Shown: positions 8,349-16,107 of the stretch, piece after piece
Layout of the letters: the number at the start of each line of letters is the position of its first letter
Position numbering within the stretch: position 1 is the first letter of the stretch
Assembly (NCBI RefSeq): GCF_027587175.1
Contig: NZ_JAPCID010000013.1
Location: 1-64,000 of the forward strand
Length of the DNA stretch: 64,000 nt
Direction: 5' to 3'
DNA from: Solirubrobacter deserti
Lineage (GTDB): Bacteria; Actinomycetota; Thermoleophilia; Solirubrobacterales; Solirubrobacteraceae
Program-made: the position numbers and the translations under genes
Notes under the pieces: generated by a model
Seen by the model: only the letters and a program-made list of their open reading frames with translations
The model's database searches: none
What the model was told of the DNA's origin: nothing

Positions 8349-9251
8349 ATGCCCTACGTCCTCATGGGTCTGTCGCCGGGTTGGCTCGCGCTGGGCGTGG
8401 TCCTGCACCTGCTCAACCAGGTGGCCCGCGGACGCGGCTGGTGCGCGGTGATCCGCCGCACGAGCGAAGCGCCGCCGCGCACGCGCGACGCCGTCGCCGC
8501 GTGGGTGGCCGGCGCGGGCGCGGGCGGGATCGTGTCCGCGCGCGGGGGCGACGCGGTGCGCGTGCTCCTGCTCGCCCGAAGGATGCCGGGGCGCGGCAAC
8601 CGCGCCCTGTTGACCGGCACGCTCGTGGCCGAGGCGGCGGGGGAGACGGCGTTGGGCCTCGGCCTGCTCGCCCTCGCGCTCGCGATCGGCGTCGGCCCGG
8701 ACGTCTCACCCGGCGCGCAGACCGGGCTCATCGCCGCCGCGGCGCTGCTGACCGTCACCGGCGCGGTTCTCATCGGGCGCCGGCATGCGAAGACGCGCCG
8801 CTTCATCGCGCGCGTGAAGACGGGCTGCTCCGCGCTCAAGTCGCCGCGGGCCTACGCGCGCCACGTGCTGCCGTGGCAGCTGCTCAGCCGCGTCCTGCGG
8901 CTCGCCGCGCTGGGGTGCTTCCTCGCGGCGTTCCACCTGCCGGCGACGCTCGCCGCGGTCCTGCTGGTCACCTTCGCCCAGTGCAGCGGCCGGATCGTGC
9001 CGTTCTCGCCCGCGAGCGTCGGGACCGGCGCCGCGATCCTCGCCGCCACCTTCGGCCCCGTCACCGGCCAGCACGTGCCCGCGGCGCAGCTGGCCGCGTT
9101 CTTCGTCGGCACCAGCACGGTGCTGACCGTGGTCGGTACCGCGCTCGCGCTCGTGCTGTGCGCGACTCAGGCCTCGGCGAACGCCGGGCCCAGGCTGGTG
9201 CGCGTCGGGCGCTTCGCCCGCATCCGCACCGCCATCACGGCGAAGCCGTAG
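8349..9251 (+). CDS. lysylphosphatidylglycerol synthase TM-domain family protein (AglD/UPF0104-like)
   Basis: 300-aa integral membrane protein with about eight hydrophobic segments. The N-terminal GWLALGVVLHLLNQVARGRGW, the middle GAGAGGIVSARGGDAVRVLLLA (usual G-x-x-P-G/ARGGD region) and the late FSPASVGTGAAIL are the conserved marks of the LPG-synthase transmembrane family (PF03706). Only the flippase-like membrane part is present, without the aminoacyl-transferase domain. Family members act in membrane-lipid or glycan processing. It follows the methyltransferase without a gap and overlaps the convergent PAP2-like gene by 85 bp, the largest tail-to-tail overlap in the window. Confidence 0.85.
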   Translation: MPYVLMGLSPGWLALGVVLHLLNQVARGRGWCAVIRRTSEAPPRTRDAVAAWVAGAGAGGIVSARGGDAVRVLLLARRMPGRGNRALLTGTLVAEAAGETALGLGLLALALAIGVGPDVSPGAQTGLIAAAALLTVTGAVLIGRRHAKTRRFIARVKTGCSALKSPRAYARHVLPWQLLSRVLRLAALGCFLAAFHLPATLAAVLLVTFAQCSGRIVPFSPASVGTGAAILAATFGPVTGQHVPAAQLAAFFVGTSTVLTVVGTALALVLCATQASANAGPRLVRVGRFARIRTAITAKP

Positions 9252-9943
9252 CCCGCGGCGCTCGCGGCCAGCCCGGCGACGGCGTCGAACAGGAAGTGGT
9301 TGCCGGTGGCGACGACCGCCAGGCCGACGATCGGGCCCCACAGCAGCGCCACCCAGCGCAGCAGCGGGTTCTTCAAGGCCCTGAACAGCGCGAAGCCGAC
9401 CGCCACCGCGAACCCCACGTGCAGCGACGGGACCGCCGCGAGCTCGTTGAAGAAGCTCGTGGAGAAGTTCGAGGTCAGGCTCATGCTCGTCTGCGACGTG
9501 ATCGTGTCCTCGATGCCGAGCCCGGCCAGGCGCGGCGGCGCGACCGGGAACAGGCCGTAGACCGGCACGGAGATCAGCCACGTCGCCAGGATCGTGTTGC
9601 GCAGCGTCGCGTAGATCGCCCACGAGCGGTTGTAGAGGAAGATCAGCACCGCCGGGATCACGCCCAGCTGCGCGATCAGGTAGAGCCGGTTGAGCACCCA
9701 CATCGCCCAGCTGCCGTCGAGCGCGCTCTGGACCGAGGCCTCGACGCCGACGCCGACCGCGTTCTGCAGGTCGACGATCCAGTGCGCGTTGGCCGTCGCG
9801 TCGGCGAGGTCGCCGATGGTGAAGAAGCGCGCGACGGTGTAGACCGCGTAGGCGAGCAGGAAGAGCCCGATCTGCACGCGGGCCCGCCGGGAGAAAGGCA
9901 GCCGCAGCGCGCTCGTGGGGCGGAAGGTCGAGGCGGCGAGCAT
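9167..9943 (-). CDS. PAP2-superfamily / inositolphosphotransferase-like membrane protein
   Basis: 258 aa from the ATG at 9943 (MLAASTFRPTSALRLPF); upstream in-frame residues do not look coding. Six hydrophobic segments are visible. The phosphatase-like motifs are AAVPSLHVGFAVAVG (C2, with the conserved Ser-His) and GNHFLFDAVAGL (C3, with the catalytic His and Asp). This matches the PAP2-like branch related to inositol phosphorylceramide/phosphoinositol synthases, common in actinobacteria. It probably hydrolyses or transfers a lipid phosphate at the membrane. The 3' end overlaps the LPG-synthase-like gene. Confidence 0.85.
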   Translation of the reverse strand: MLAASTFRPTSALRLPFSRRARVQIGLFLLAYAVYTVARFFTIGDLADATANAHWIVDLQNAVGVGVEASVQSALDGSWAMWVLNRLYLIAQLGVIPAVLIFLYNRSWAIYATLRNTILATWLISVPVYGLFPVAPPRLAGLGIEDTITSQTSMSLTSNFSTSFFNELAAVPSLHVGFAVAVGFALFRALKNPLLRWVALLWGPIVGLAVVATGNHFLFDAVAGLAASAAGYGFAVMAVRMRAKRPTRTSLGPAFAEA

Positions 9944-10091
9944 GCAGTGCAAGTTACGCGCGCCTCCCGGCCGCCACAGCCGTGGCTCCACCAAACTGCA
10001 GGTGGGGTCCAGAGCCGTTTCGCGGGGGGTTAACCCCACTCGCAAGTCGCTGACGCTTCATGAGCGACTTACTTTATACAAGTGGCACCGT

Positions 10092-10115
10092 GGGGCCCGC
10101 GCGAACGCGGGCCCC
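10092..10115 (-). terminator. GC-rich hairpin after the S15 peptidase gene
   Basis: A perfect 10-bp stem, GGGGCCCGCG / CGCGGGCCCC, with a CGAA loop. It lies 13 bp beyond the stop codon of the minus-strand S15 peptidase, as expected of a terminator. No long T-tract follows on the minus strand. The remaining 9944-10091 region holds only the AT-rich ACTTTATACA stretch and GC-rich inverted segments upstream of the PAP2-like gene; I see no further gene in it. Confidence 0.7.
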
Positions 10116-10127
10116 TCAGCGAATGAT

Positions 10128-10475
10128 CTACGGCGCCGTCGTCGACAGCGTGAAGGTCAGCGTCTTGGCGTACGTGCCCGTCCGCAGCGGGTCCGTGCGC
10201 TTGATCAGCTGCTTGAACCGCACGTCGACCGTCTCGTTGGACACCGGAGCGGTCCAGGCGGCCTTCGAGAACTCGACGCGCAGCGGCTCAGCGAGCGTGA
10301 ACGCGCCGTTGGCCAGGTGGCCCGGGGCCGACACGCTGAGCGCGGCGTTGCCGGCGGTGCTGACCACGGTCGCGGTCGTCTCGGCCGTGTAGTCCTGCTC
10401 GACACCCGGGACGAACGGGTCGAACCTCGCGGCGGCGCCGAGCGTCAGCGCCAGCGTCGCCGGCACGCTGCCGCC
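10128..10475 (-). repeat. copy A of shared C-terminal WxL-like domain
   Basis: Codes for the last ~115 residues of the downstream S15 peptidase. Landmarks are SVPATLALTLG, FDPFVPGVEQDYTA, VSTAGNAALSVSAPGH, NGAFTLAEPLRV, AWTAPVSNE and the terminal DPLRTGTYAKTLTFTLSTT. It is closely similar to the ends of the 12928 and 17405 proteins. Confidence 0.9.
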
Positions 10476-12803
10476 GACCGGGACGTCGACCGGCACGTCG
10501 TGGCGGACGACGACCTTGAACGTCTTCGGCGCCGACGCGTTGCCGTTGGCGTCCTTGGCGACACAGGTCACCGTCGTCGTACCGACCTGGAACTTGGAGC
10601 CCGAGGCCGGGTCGCACGTGACGAGCGGGCTGGGGTCCTCGTTGTCGGTCGCGGTCGGGAGGGTGTAGGTGACGGCCGCGCCGCTCGCGTCCGTGGTGCC
10701 CACGAGCACGTCGGCCGGGACGTCACCCAGCGTCGGGGCGACCGTCTCGGCGTCCGTCAGGCCGGCCGAGGCCGCCGCGGCGTAGCCGCCCTGGATCGGC
10801 AGCGTCACCTTGGAGGTGCGCGTGTCCAGCGTCACGTTGACGTTGTCGTTACCGCCGGCCGCGCCCATGAAGCTCGTGTTCGAGCCGCCGATGACGATGC
10901 CGATCTGATGCCCCGCCTTGAAGATGTGCTCGGTGGGGATCGTCGGGAACTTGAAGCGGTTGGTCTCGCCGATCTTGACCGCCGACGCGTTCGCGAACCA
11001 CAGCGTGTCGCGGTTCGAGGAGTCGAGGATGCCGCGCGACACGCGCCATTGCGCGACGTTGGTGGTCGGCTTGCTGATGTTCTGGTAGCACGCGTGCTCG
11101 ACCTCACGGGCCGGCGCGGTGCATGGGTCGCCGACGTTCGCGTTCTGGCAGGTCACGCCGTCGGACGACACGCCCCAGCAGGAGCGGGCGGCGACGAGAT
11201 CGACGCCCTCGCTGCTGCGCGAGGTCTGGGTGAAGTTCTGCCGGGTGCCGTTCGCGTTCAGCACGCCGTAGTCGACGATCGTGACGCTGACGTTGCCCTG
11301 CGTCTTATCGAGCGCGGCGGCGACGTCGGCGAGCGGCGTGCCGGACAGGCGCACGTCCTTGGTCAGCGGACGCGAGAGGAACACGCGACGGTTGGTCTGC
11401 GCGCCGGTGGGCGAGTTCATGAGCGTGTTCTCGCTGCTGTTGTTGCGGGCGAGATACGTCAGCGAGTCCGCCGCGCCGCCGCCGGCCAGGCCGCCGAGCG
11501 TGCCGGCCGCGGCCGGGTTGTCGGTCGCGCGCAGGTACAGGTCCACGTCCTGCGTGCCGTCGATCGGCCAGCTCCCGTAGTCCTTCCAGACGTCCTTTTC
11601 TTCTTCGACCGTGACCGGCTTCTCGCTCATGATCCCGTTCTGGACGCCGTAGAGCCAGTGGTCGAACCAGCGGTGCAGGGTGTCGACCCACTCGGCGCGG
11701 CGCGACTCGAACGGGTCCTCGTGGCCCGCACGCAGCAGCCACAACTTGGTCGGGACGTTGTTGGCTCGCAGCGCGCGCCACCAGACGTCGACCTGGTCCA
11801 TGCGGACGTTGTCGTCCTGGAAGCCGTGCGCGATGAGGACGGACGCCTTGACCTTGCCCGCATTCTTGACGTAGTCGCGCTGGTCCCAGAACGTGTTGAT
11901 GTCGCCGTGCCGGTCTCCGTCGCCGGTGTCGATCTGGTTGTCGTCGTCGATCTCCGCCTGGTTGATGGGCGTGCAGACCGCGCGGCGGTTCGGCAGGTTG
12001 TAGACCGCGCCCGCGTGGCCGGTCGGCGCCGTGCCGGGGAACGTCACGAGGTTGTTGAGGTAGGCACCAGGATAGTTGGTGCTCTGGACGGTCCCGCCGT
12101 TGCGCGAGTACGTGTACCACTGGGAGATCGCGCTGATCGGGACGATGGTCTTCAGGCCCTCGACGCCCGTCGCCGCGACGCCGTTGGCCAGCGTGCCGTC
12201 ATAGGACTTGCCGATCATCGAGGACGCGCCGTTGTGCCAGGCGGCGGTCACTTCCTCGGAGGTGAGGCTGGTGGACTTGTAGGCCTTCACGCGGCCGTTG
12301 AGCCAGTCGACGATCGACTTCTCGCCGGCGATGTCGCCGGTGCCGCCGTGCATCGGGCAGCCGTGCACGGACATGCCCGTGCCGTTCATCTGGCCCAGCA
12401 CGTACGCGTAGCCGCGCGGGACGAAGTAGTTGTCGTAGAACAGCGGCCAGCGGTCGTTGACCCCGTCGCCGTCCCAGTCGGCCATGCACTGGCTCTCGGC
12501 GCCGCGGCAGAGCGTCGTGTAGTACGGGCTCGGGTCGATGATCGCCGGCATCTTGTTCGTCGCCGACGCCTCGGCGGGCCGGATGATGTCGACCGTGACC
12601 CAGTCGTCGGCGCCGTTGCGGTCCTGGTCGATGCCGGGCTGCGGGATGAAGACCCGTTCCTTGACGGCCTTCGTGTAGTCGTAGACGGCCTTGGTCTTGC
12701 CGTTCTCCAGAACGGGACCCTGCGCCTGCGCGGCGCCCGTCCCAACCGCGAGCATCGCCAGCGCCAGCACGCCCGCGATCAGCCCTCTCACCCCAATCCT
12801 CAT
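10128..12803 (-). CDS. secreted S15-family X-prolyl dipeptidyl-peptidase with HYR and WxL-like C-terminal domains
   Basis: 891-aa exported peptidase. A signal peptide ends near AAQAQ (residue ~28). The S15 alpha/beta-hydrolase core holds the nucleophile motif GKSYDGT (Ser near residue 200), the acid region HGFQDDNVRMDQ and the His region RAGHEDPFESRR. A beta-rich X-Pro peptidase C-domain follows, then an HYR-type domain (DNEDPSPLVTCDPASGSKF ... VTCVAKDANGNAS, ~690-775), and finally the ~115-residue domain shared with two other proteins here. An Asp/Asn-rich insert (DWDGDGVNDRW) resembles a calcium-binding loop. The ATG at 12803 follows GGAGGG. It would act outside the cell, removing X-Pro dipeptides or hydrolysing related esters/amides. 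The next upstream gene is a close paralogue. Confidence 0.9.
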   Translation of the reverse strand: MRIGVRGLIAGVLALAMLAVGTGAAQAQGPVLENGKTKAVYDYTKAVKERVFIPQPGIDQDRNGADDWVTVDIIRPAEASATNKMPAIIDPSPYYTTLCRGAESQCMADWDGDGVNDRWPLFYDNYFVPRGYAYVLGQMNGTGMSVHGCPMHGGTGDIAGEKSIVDWLNGRVKAYKSTSLTSEEVTAAWHNGASSMIGKSYDGTLANGVAATGVEGLKTIVPISAISQWYTYSRNGGTVQSTNYPGAYLNNLVTFPGTAPTGHAGAVYNLPNRRAVCTPINQAEIDDDNQIDTGDGDRHGDINTFWDQRDYVKNAGKVKASVLIAHGFQDDNVRMDQVDVWWRALRANNVPTKLWLLRAGHEDPFESRRAEWVDTLHRWFDHWLYGVQNGIMSEKPVTVEEEKDVWKDYGSWPIDGTQDVDLYLRATDNPAAAGTLGGLAGGGAADSLTYLARNNSSENTLMNSPTGAQTNRRVFLSRPLTKDVRLSGTPLADVAAALDKTQGNVSVTIVDYGVLNANGTRQNFTQTSRSSEGVDLVAARSCWGVSSDGVTCQNANVGDPCTAPAREVEHACYQNISKPTTNVAQWRVSRGILDSSNRDTLWFANASAVKIGETNRFKFPTIPTEHIFKAGHQIGIVIGGSNTSFMGAAGGNDNVNVTLDTRTSKVTLPIQGGYAAAASAGLTDAETVAPTLGDVPADVLVGTTDASGAAVTYTLPTATDNEDPSPLVTCDPASGSKFQVGTTTVTCVAKDANGNASAPKTFKVVVRHDVPVDVPVGGSVPATLALTLGAAARFDPFVPGVEQDYTAETTATVVSTAGNAALSVSAPGHLANGAFTLAEPLRVEFSKAAWTAPVSNETVDVRFKQLIKRTDPLRTGTYAKTLTFTLSTTAP

Positions 12804-12871
12804 GCAACCCTCCGTTGCCGTAGACCCGTGCCGTCCTCCGTTGACGGCGGATCAGGCAACGCTACGGCCTT

Positions 12872-12912
12872 CCACGCGCAAGCGCCCTGGACTTTGGACG
12901 CATTGCGCGTGG
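12872..12912 (-). terminator. inverted repeat between the two S15 genes
   Basis: CCACGCGCAA (12872-12881) and TTGCGCGTGG (12903-12912) are perfect 10-bp arms with a 21-nt spacer, 15 bp beyond the stop of the upstream S15 gene. It may act as a terminator or processing site. No T-tract is present and the spacer is long, so an operator is possible. Confidence 0.4.
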
Positions 12913-12927
12913 ATGTGCCTCAACGTG

Positions 12928-13275
12928 CTACGGCTGCGTGGTGCTCAGCGTGAAGGTGAGCGTTTTGCTGTAGGTGCCGGTACGGAGCGGATCGTTGGCG
13001 CCGATGGCCTGGGTGAACGTGACGTCCACCTCGTCGTTGGAGACCGGGCCGTTCCACGTCGACTTCTCGAAGGCGACCTGGAGCGGGTTGGCGAGCGAGA
13101 ACGCGCCGTTGGTCATGCGGCCCGGGTCCGAGACCGACAGCGTCGCGTTGCCCGCGGTGCTGATGACGTTCGCCGTCGTGGTCGCCGTGTAGTTCTGGGC
13201 GACGCCCGGGATGAACGGGTCGAACGTCGCCGCGCCGCGCAGGCTCAGCGACAGGGTCGCCGGCACGGTGCCGCT
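12928..13275 (-). repeat. copy B of shared C-terminal WxL-like domain
   Basis: Codes for the last ~115 residues: TVPATLSLSLRG, FDPFIPGVAQNYTA, ISTAGNATLSVSDPGR, NGAFSLANPLQV, TWNGPVSNDEVDV and DPLRTGTYSKTLTFTLSTTQP. It aligns without gaps to copy A. Confidence 0.9.
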
Positions 13276-15342
13276 GACCGTGGTCTGGGGATCGGTGAAG
13301 GCGCCCGCGTCGAACAGCGCGACCGAGCCGCCGACGATCGGCAGCGAGATCTTGCTCGCCCGCGTGTCGATCCGGATCTCCTGCGCCGGGCTGATCGCCG
13401 ACCCCACGTACCCCGGCGTGTCCGGCGTGCCGATCGTCCGGAACTCGCCGTACAGGTTCGCGGTCACGATGATCGAGATCCGGTTGCCGGCCTTGAAGAT
13501 GTGCTCGGTCGGCTGCAGCGGGATCGTGTAGTCGTTGAACTGGCCCGGGACGACCTCCCCGGCCTTCGCGTCCGCGTACCAGTACGAGTTGCGCTGGCGC
13601 GAGTCCAGCGTGCCGCGCGTGACGCGCCACTGCGCGACGTTGGTGGAGATGTTCTTGCTGACCTCGAGGTAGCACGCGTTGTCGACCCCGATGCCGGTGG
13701 TCGTGCACTCGGCGCCGAGCGTCGGGCACGCGTTGTCGTCCGTGCTGGTCGCGCCCCAGCACGTGCGCTTGGTGGTGTCGGTCACGCCGTCCTGGTTGCC
13801 GCCGCGCAGGATCTGCGTCGTCGTCCCGATCTCGGCGACGACCGCCGAGAGGTTGCTGCGCTCGAGGCCGAGCGCGGCCCGCAGCTTGAGCACCGCGGTG
13901 CCCGAGAGCCGGACGTCCTTCTTGAGCGGCGGCGTGATGAACACGCGGCGGTTGGTCTGCTGGCCCTCGGGCGTGCCCATCAGGGTGTTCTCGGAGATGT
14001 TGGCGCCCGTGTTCTGGAACGTCAGCGTGTCCGCCATGCCGCCGGACATGCCGCCGATCGTGCCGGCGCCGGCCGGGTTCGCCCCAGCGCGCAGGTACAC
14101 GTCGGTGTTCTGCGTGCCCGGGATGGGCCAGTCCGCGTAGTTGCCCCAGACGTCGGGCGCGTCCTCGATCGTCACCTTGGGTTCGCCGTCGATGCCGTTG
14201 GCGACGCCGTGGAGCTCCTGGTCGAACCAGCGGTGCAGCGTGTCGACCCAGACGGCCCGGCGCTGCTCGAACGGATCGACGTGGCCCGTGCGCAGGAGCC
14301 ACAGCTTCGTCTTGACGCTGTTGGCCTTCAGCGCGTCCCACCACAGGCCGACGTGATCCATGCGGACGTTGTCGTCCTGGAAGCCGTGGACGATGAAGAC
14401 GGACGCCTTGACCTTGTTCGCGTCCTTGTTGTGGTCGCGGTCGCGCCAGTACTCGTTGATGTCGCCGTGCTCGTCGCCGTCGAGCTGATCCATCGCGTCG
14501 CGCACCGGCCCGCACAGGGCCTGGCGGGTGACCGGCCCGGTGGGCGTCTGGACGAGCGGCGGCTTGACCCCGACGTCGTCGCGGACGCCGGCGATGCCGT
14601 TCGAGAGACCGCTGGGGTAGTTGTTGTTGTGACGAATACCCGCGGTGCGCGAGTAGTTGTACCAAGCGGAGATCGCGCTGATCGGGACGATCGTCTTGAG
14701 GCCCTCGACGCCGGTCGCGGCGACGCCGTTGGCGAACGTGCCGTCGTAGGACTTGCCGATCATCGACGAGGAGCCGTTGTGCCAGACGGCGGTGTTGGCC
14801 GTGGTGCCGTCCACGGACGTGTAGCCGGGCACGCGGCCGTTGAGCCAGTCGATGACGGCCTTGAAGCCGGCGATGTCGGTCGGGCCGCCGTGGTTGACGC
14901 AGCCCGTCGAGAACGCAGTGCCGAGCGAGTGGGCGGCGATGAACGCGTACCCGCGCGGGACGAAGTAGTTGTCGTAGTAGAGCGGGAAGCGGTCGAGCGT
15001 CCCGTTCTCGTTGGTGATGATCCGCTGGCCCTCGTTGCCACGGCCGTTCGCCGTGTAGTACGGGCTGGCGTCGATGATCGCCGGAACCTTGACGGTCGGC
15101 CCGGACTCCTTGGGCCGGACGATGTCGATCGCGATGCGGTCGATCACGCCGTTGCTGTCGGTATCGGTGTTCGCCACCGGGATCCAGACGCGTTCGCGGG
15201 TCGCCTGCACGTAGCTGAAGACCGGCGCGGTCTTGCCGTCGGCGCCGATCGTCACCTGCTGCGCCTGCGCGACGCCGCCTCCCGAGCCCAGCGTCGCAAG
15301 CGTCAGCGCGCCCGCGACGAGGCCCTTCACCCCAATTCTCAT
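12928..15342 (-). CDS. secreted S15-family X-prolyl dipeptidyl-peptidase (paralogue) with WxL-like C-terminal domain
   Basis: 804 aa from the ATG at 15342, which has GGAGGG five bases upstream; in-frame residues before it are not signal-like. The signal peptide (MRIGVKGLVAGALTLATLG) is nearly the same as in the downstream paralogue. The core keeps GKSYDGTFANGVAATGVEGL with the nucleophile Ser, HGFQDDNVRMDHVGLWWDAL and RTGHVDPFEQRRAVWVDTL. It lacks the HYR domain of its neighbour and passes straight from the S15 beta domain to the shared ~115-residue C-terminus. The two genes are tandem on one strand with 124 bp between them and look like a local duplication followed by loss or gain of the HYR module. 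Predicted site of action is the cell surface or medium. Confidence 0.9.
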   Translation of the reverse strand: MRIGVKGLVAGALTLATLGSGGGVAQAQQVTIGADGKTAPVFSYVQATRERVWIPVANTDTDSNGVIDRIAIDIVRPKESGPTVKVPAIIDASPYYTANGRGNEGQRIITNENGTLDRFPLYYDNYFVPRGYAFIAAHSLGTAFSTGCVNHGGPTDIAGFKAVIDWLNGRVPGYTSVDGTTANTAVWHNGSSSMIGKSYDGTFANGVAATGVEGLKTIVPISAISAWYNYSRTAGIRHNNNYPSGLSNGIAGVRDDVGVKPPLVQTPTGPVTRQALCGPVRDAMDQLDGDEHGDINEYWRDRDHNKDANKVKASVFIVHGFQDDNVRMDHVGLWWDALKANSVKTKLWLLRTGHVDPFEQRRAVWVDTLHRWFDQELHGVANGIDGEPKVTIEDAPDVWGNYADWPIPGTQNTDVYLRAGANPAGAGTIGGMSGGMADTLTFQNTGANISENTLMGTPEGQQTNRRVFITPPLKKDVRLSGTAVLKLRAALGLERSNLSAVVAEIGTTTQILRGGNQDGVTDTTKRTCWGATSTDDNACPTLGAECTTTGIGVDNACYLEVSKNISTNVAQWRVTRGTLDSRQRNSYWYADAKAGEVVPGQFNDYTIPLQPTEHIFKAGNRISIIVTANLYGEFRTIGTPDTPGYVGSAISPAQEIRIDTRASKISLPIVGGSVALFDAGAFTDPQTTVSGTVPATLSLSLRGAATFDPFIPGVAQNYTATTTANVISTAGNATLSVSDPGRMTNGAFSLANPLQVAFEKSTWNGPVSNDEVDVTFTQAIGANDPLRTGTYSKTLTFTLSTTQP

Positions 15343-15437
15343 GAACCCTCCGTCGGTGGACCTGCTCCTCCGTGAGCAGACATACGGGAGGGCGCCGCGG
15401 AAGTCCACCCGCGGGGCGTGGAGACGCCTAAACGGCG

Positions 15438-16076
15438 CTAGTCGTCAGCCGGGGGCGGAGCGAAGACGATCTTCTTGAGCTCGTCGACGACCTTGCCGCC
15501 GAGCCGCAGCGACGTCATGAAGCCCTCCTGGCCGAGCTCGCCTGCGTCGAGGCGGTTGCGCAGCTCGGTCAGCGGCGCGCGATCGTCCTCGGCGACGCTG
15601 TCCTTGCCGGCCTCGACGAGGATGATGTGGCGCGCGCGGCGGTGCGCGGCCGCGAGCCGGACGTAGTGCTCGCGCTCCTCGGCGGAGAGCGTCGCGAGCG
15701 GGATCACGACCGAGGCGCCCGCGGCGAAGCGCTTGGCGACCGCGGCGTCCAGCAGCGCCTGGGCCTTCGCCTCGATCTCGTCCTCGGCGACCTTGCCCAC
15801 GAGCAGCGTCTTGACCTTCTCGAGCGAGAAGATCGTGCTCTGCTCCTCGATCACGCGCTTGACGAACTTGTCGCGCAGCTCGTGGTCGGCGCACGCGACG
15901 ACCAGCAGCGAGCCGGGGTTGTAGCGCATGCGGAACGCGGGGGAGAGCACCCGCCCGCGGACCGAGACGTCCTGCTTGCGCGGCGGCCGGTCGGGCTCGC
16001 CTGCGCGGCGCGGACGGTCCGAAGACCAGCCGCCCCGCTCGTTATCACCGATCTTGACGCTGCGCGGCTGGGACAT
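15438..16076 (-). CDS. degenerate polynucleotide-kinase-like (AAA_33) protein, unknown role
   Basis: 212 aa with no signal peptide. The first ~48 residues are polar and Arg-rich, probably disordered. From NPGSLLVVACADHELRDKF onward the order of elements resembles P-loop polynucleotide kinase/zeta-toxin folds: a first strand, a helix, a VGKVAEDEIEAKAQALLDAA helix, then AVAKRFAAGASVVIPLATLS and EEREHYVRLAAAHRRARHIILVE. The Walker A Gly-Lys-Ser/Thr is absent (ADHELRDKF sits in its place), so ATP binding by the normal route is unlikely. I infer a pseudo-kinase; the relationship is by pattern, not by a run comparison. It lies between a S15 peptidase and the EAL-HDOD gene on the same strand. Confidence 0.7.
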   Translation of the reverse strand: MSQPRSVKIGDNERGGWSSDRPRRAGEPDRPPRKQDVSVRGRVLSPAFRMRYNPGSLLVVACADHELRDKFVKRVIEEQSTIFSLEKVKTLLVGKVAEDEIEAKAQALLDAAVAKRFAAGASVVIPLATLSAEEREHYVRLAAAHRRARHIILVEAGKDSVAEDDRAPLTELRNRLDAGELGQEGFMTSLRLGGKVVDELKKIVFAPPPADD

Positions 16077-16107
16077 GCGGGGTATTAAACGACCCCGTCC
16101 GGCGCGG

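Noticed and set aside
9944-10091. Leader of the PAP2-like gene as a riboswitch
   Set aside because: It has inverted segments (GGCTC...GAGCC, CCACC...GGTGG), but the conserved core of c-di-GMP or c-di-AMP riboswitches is not present on either strand.
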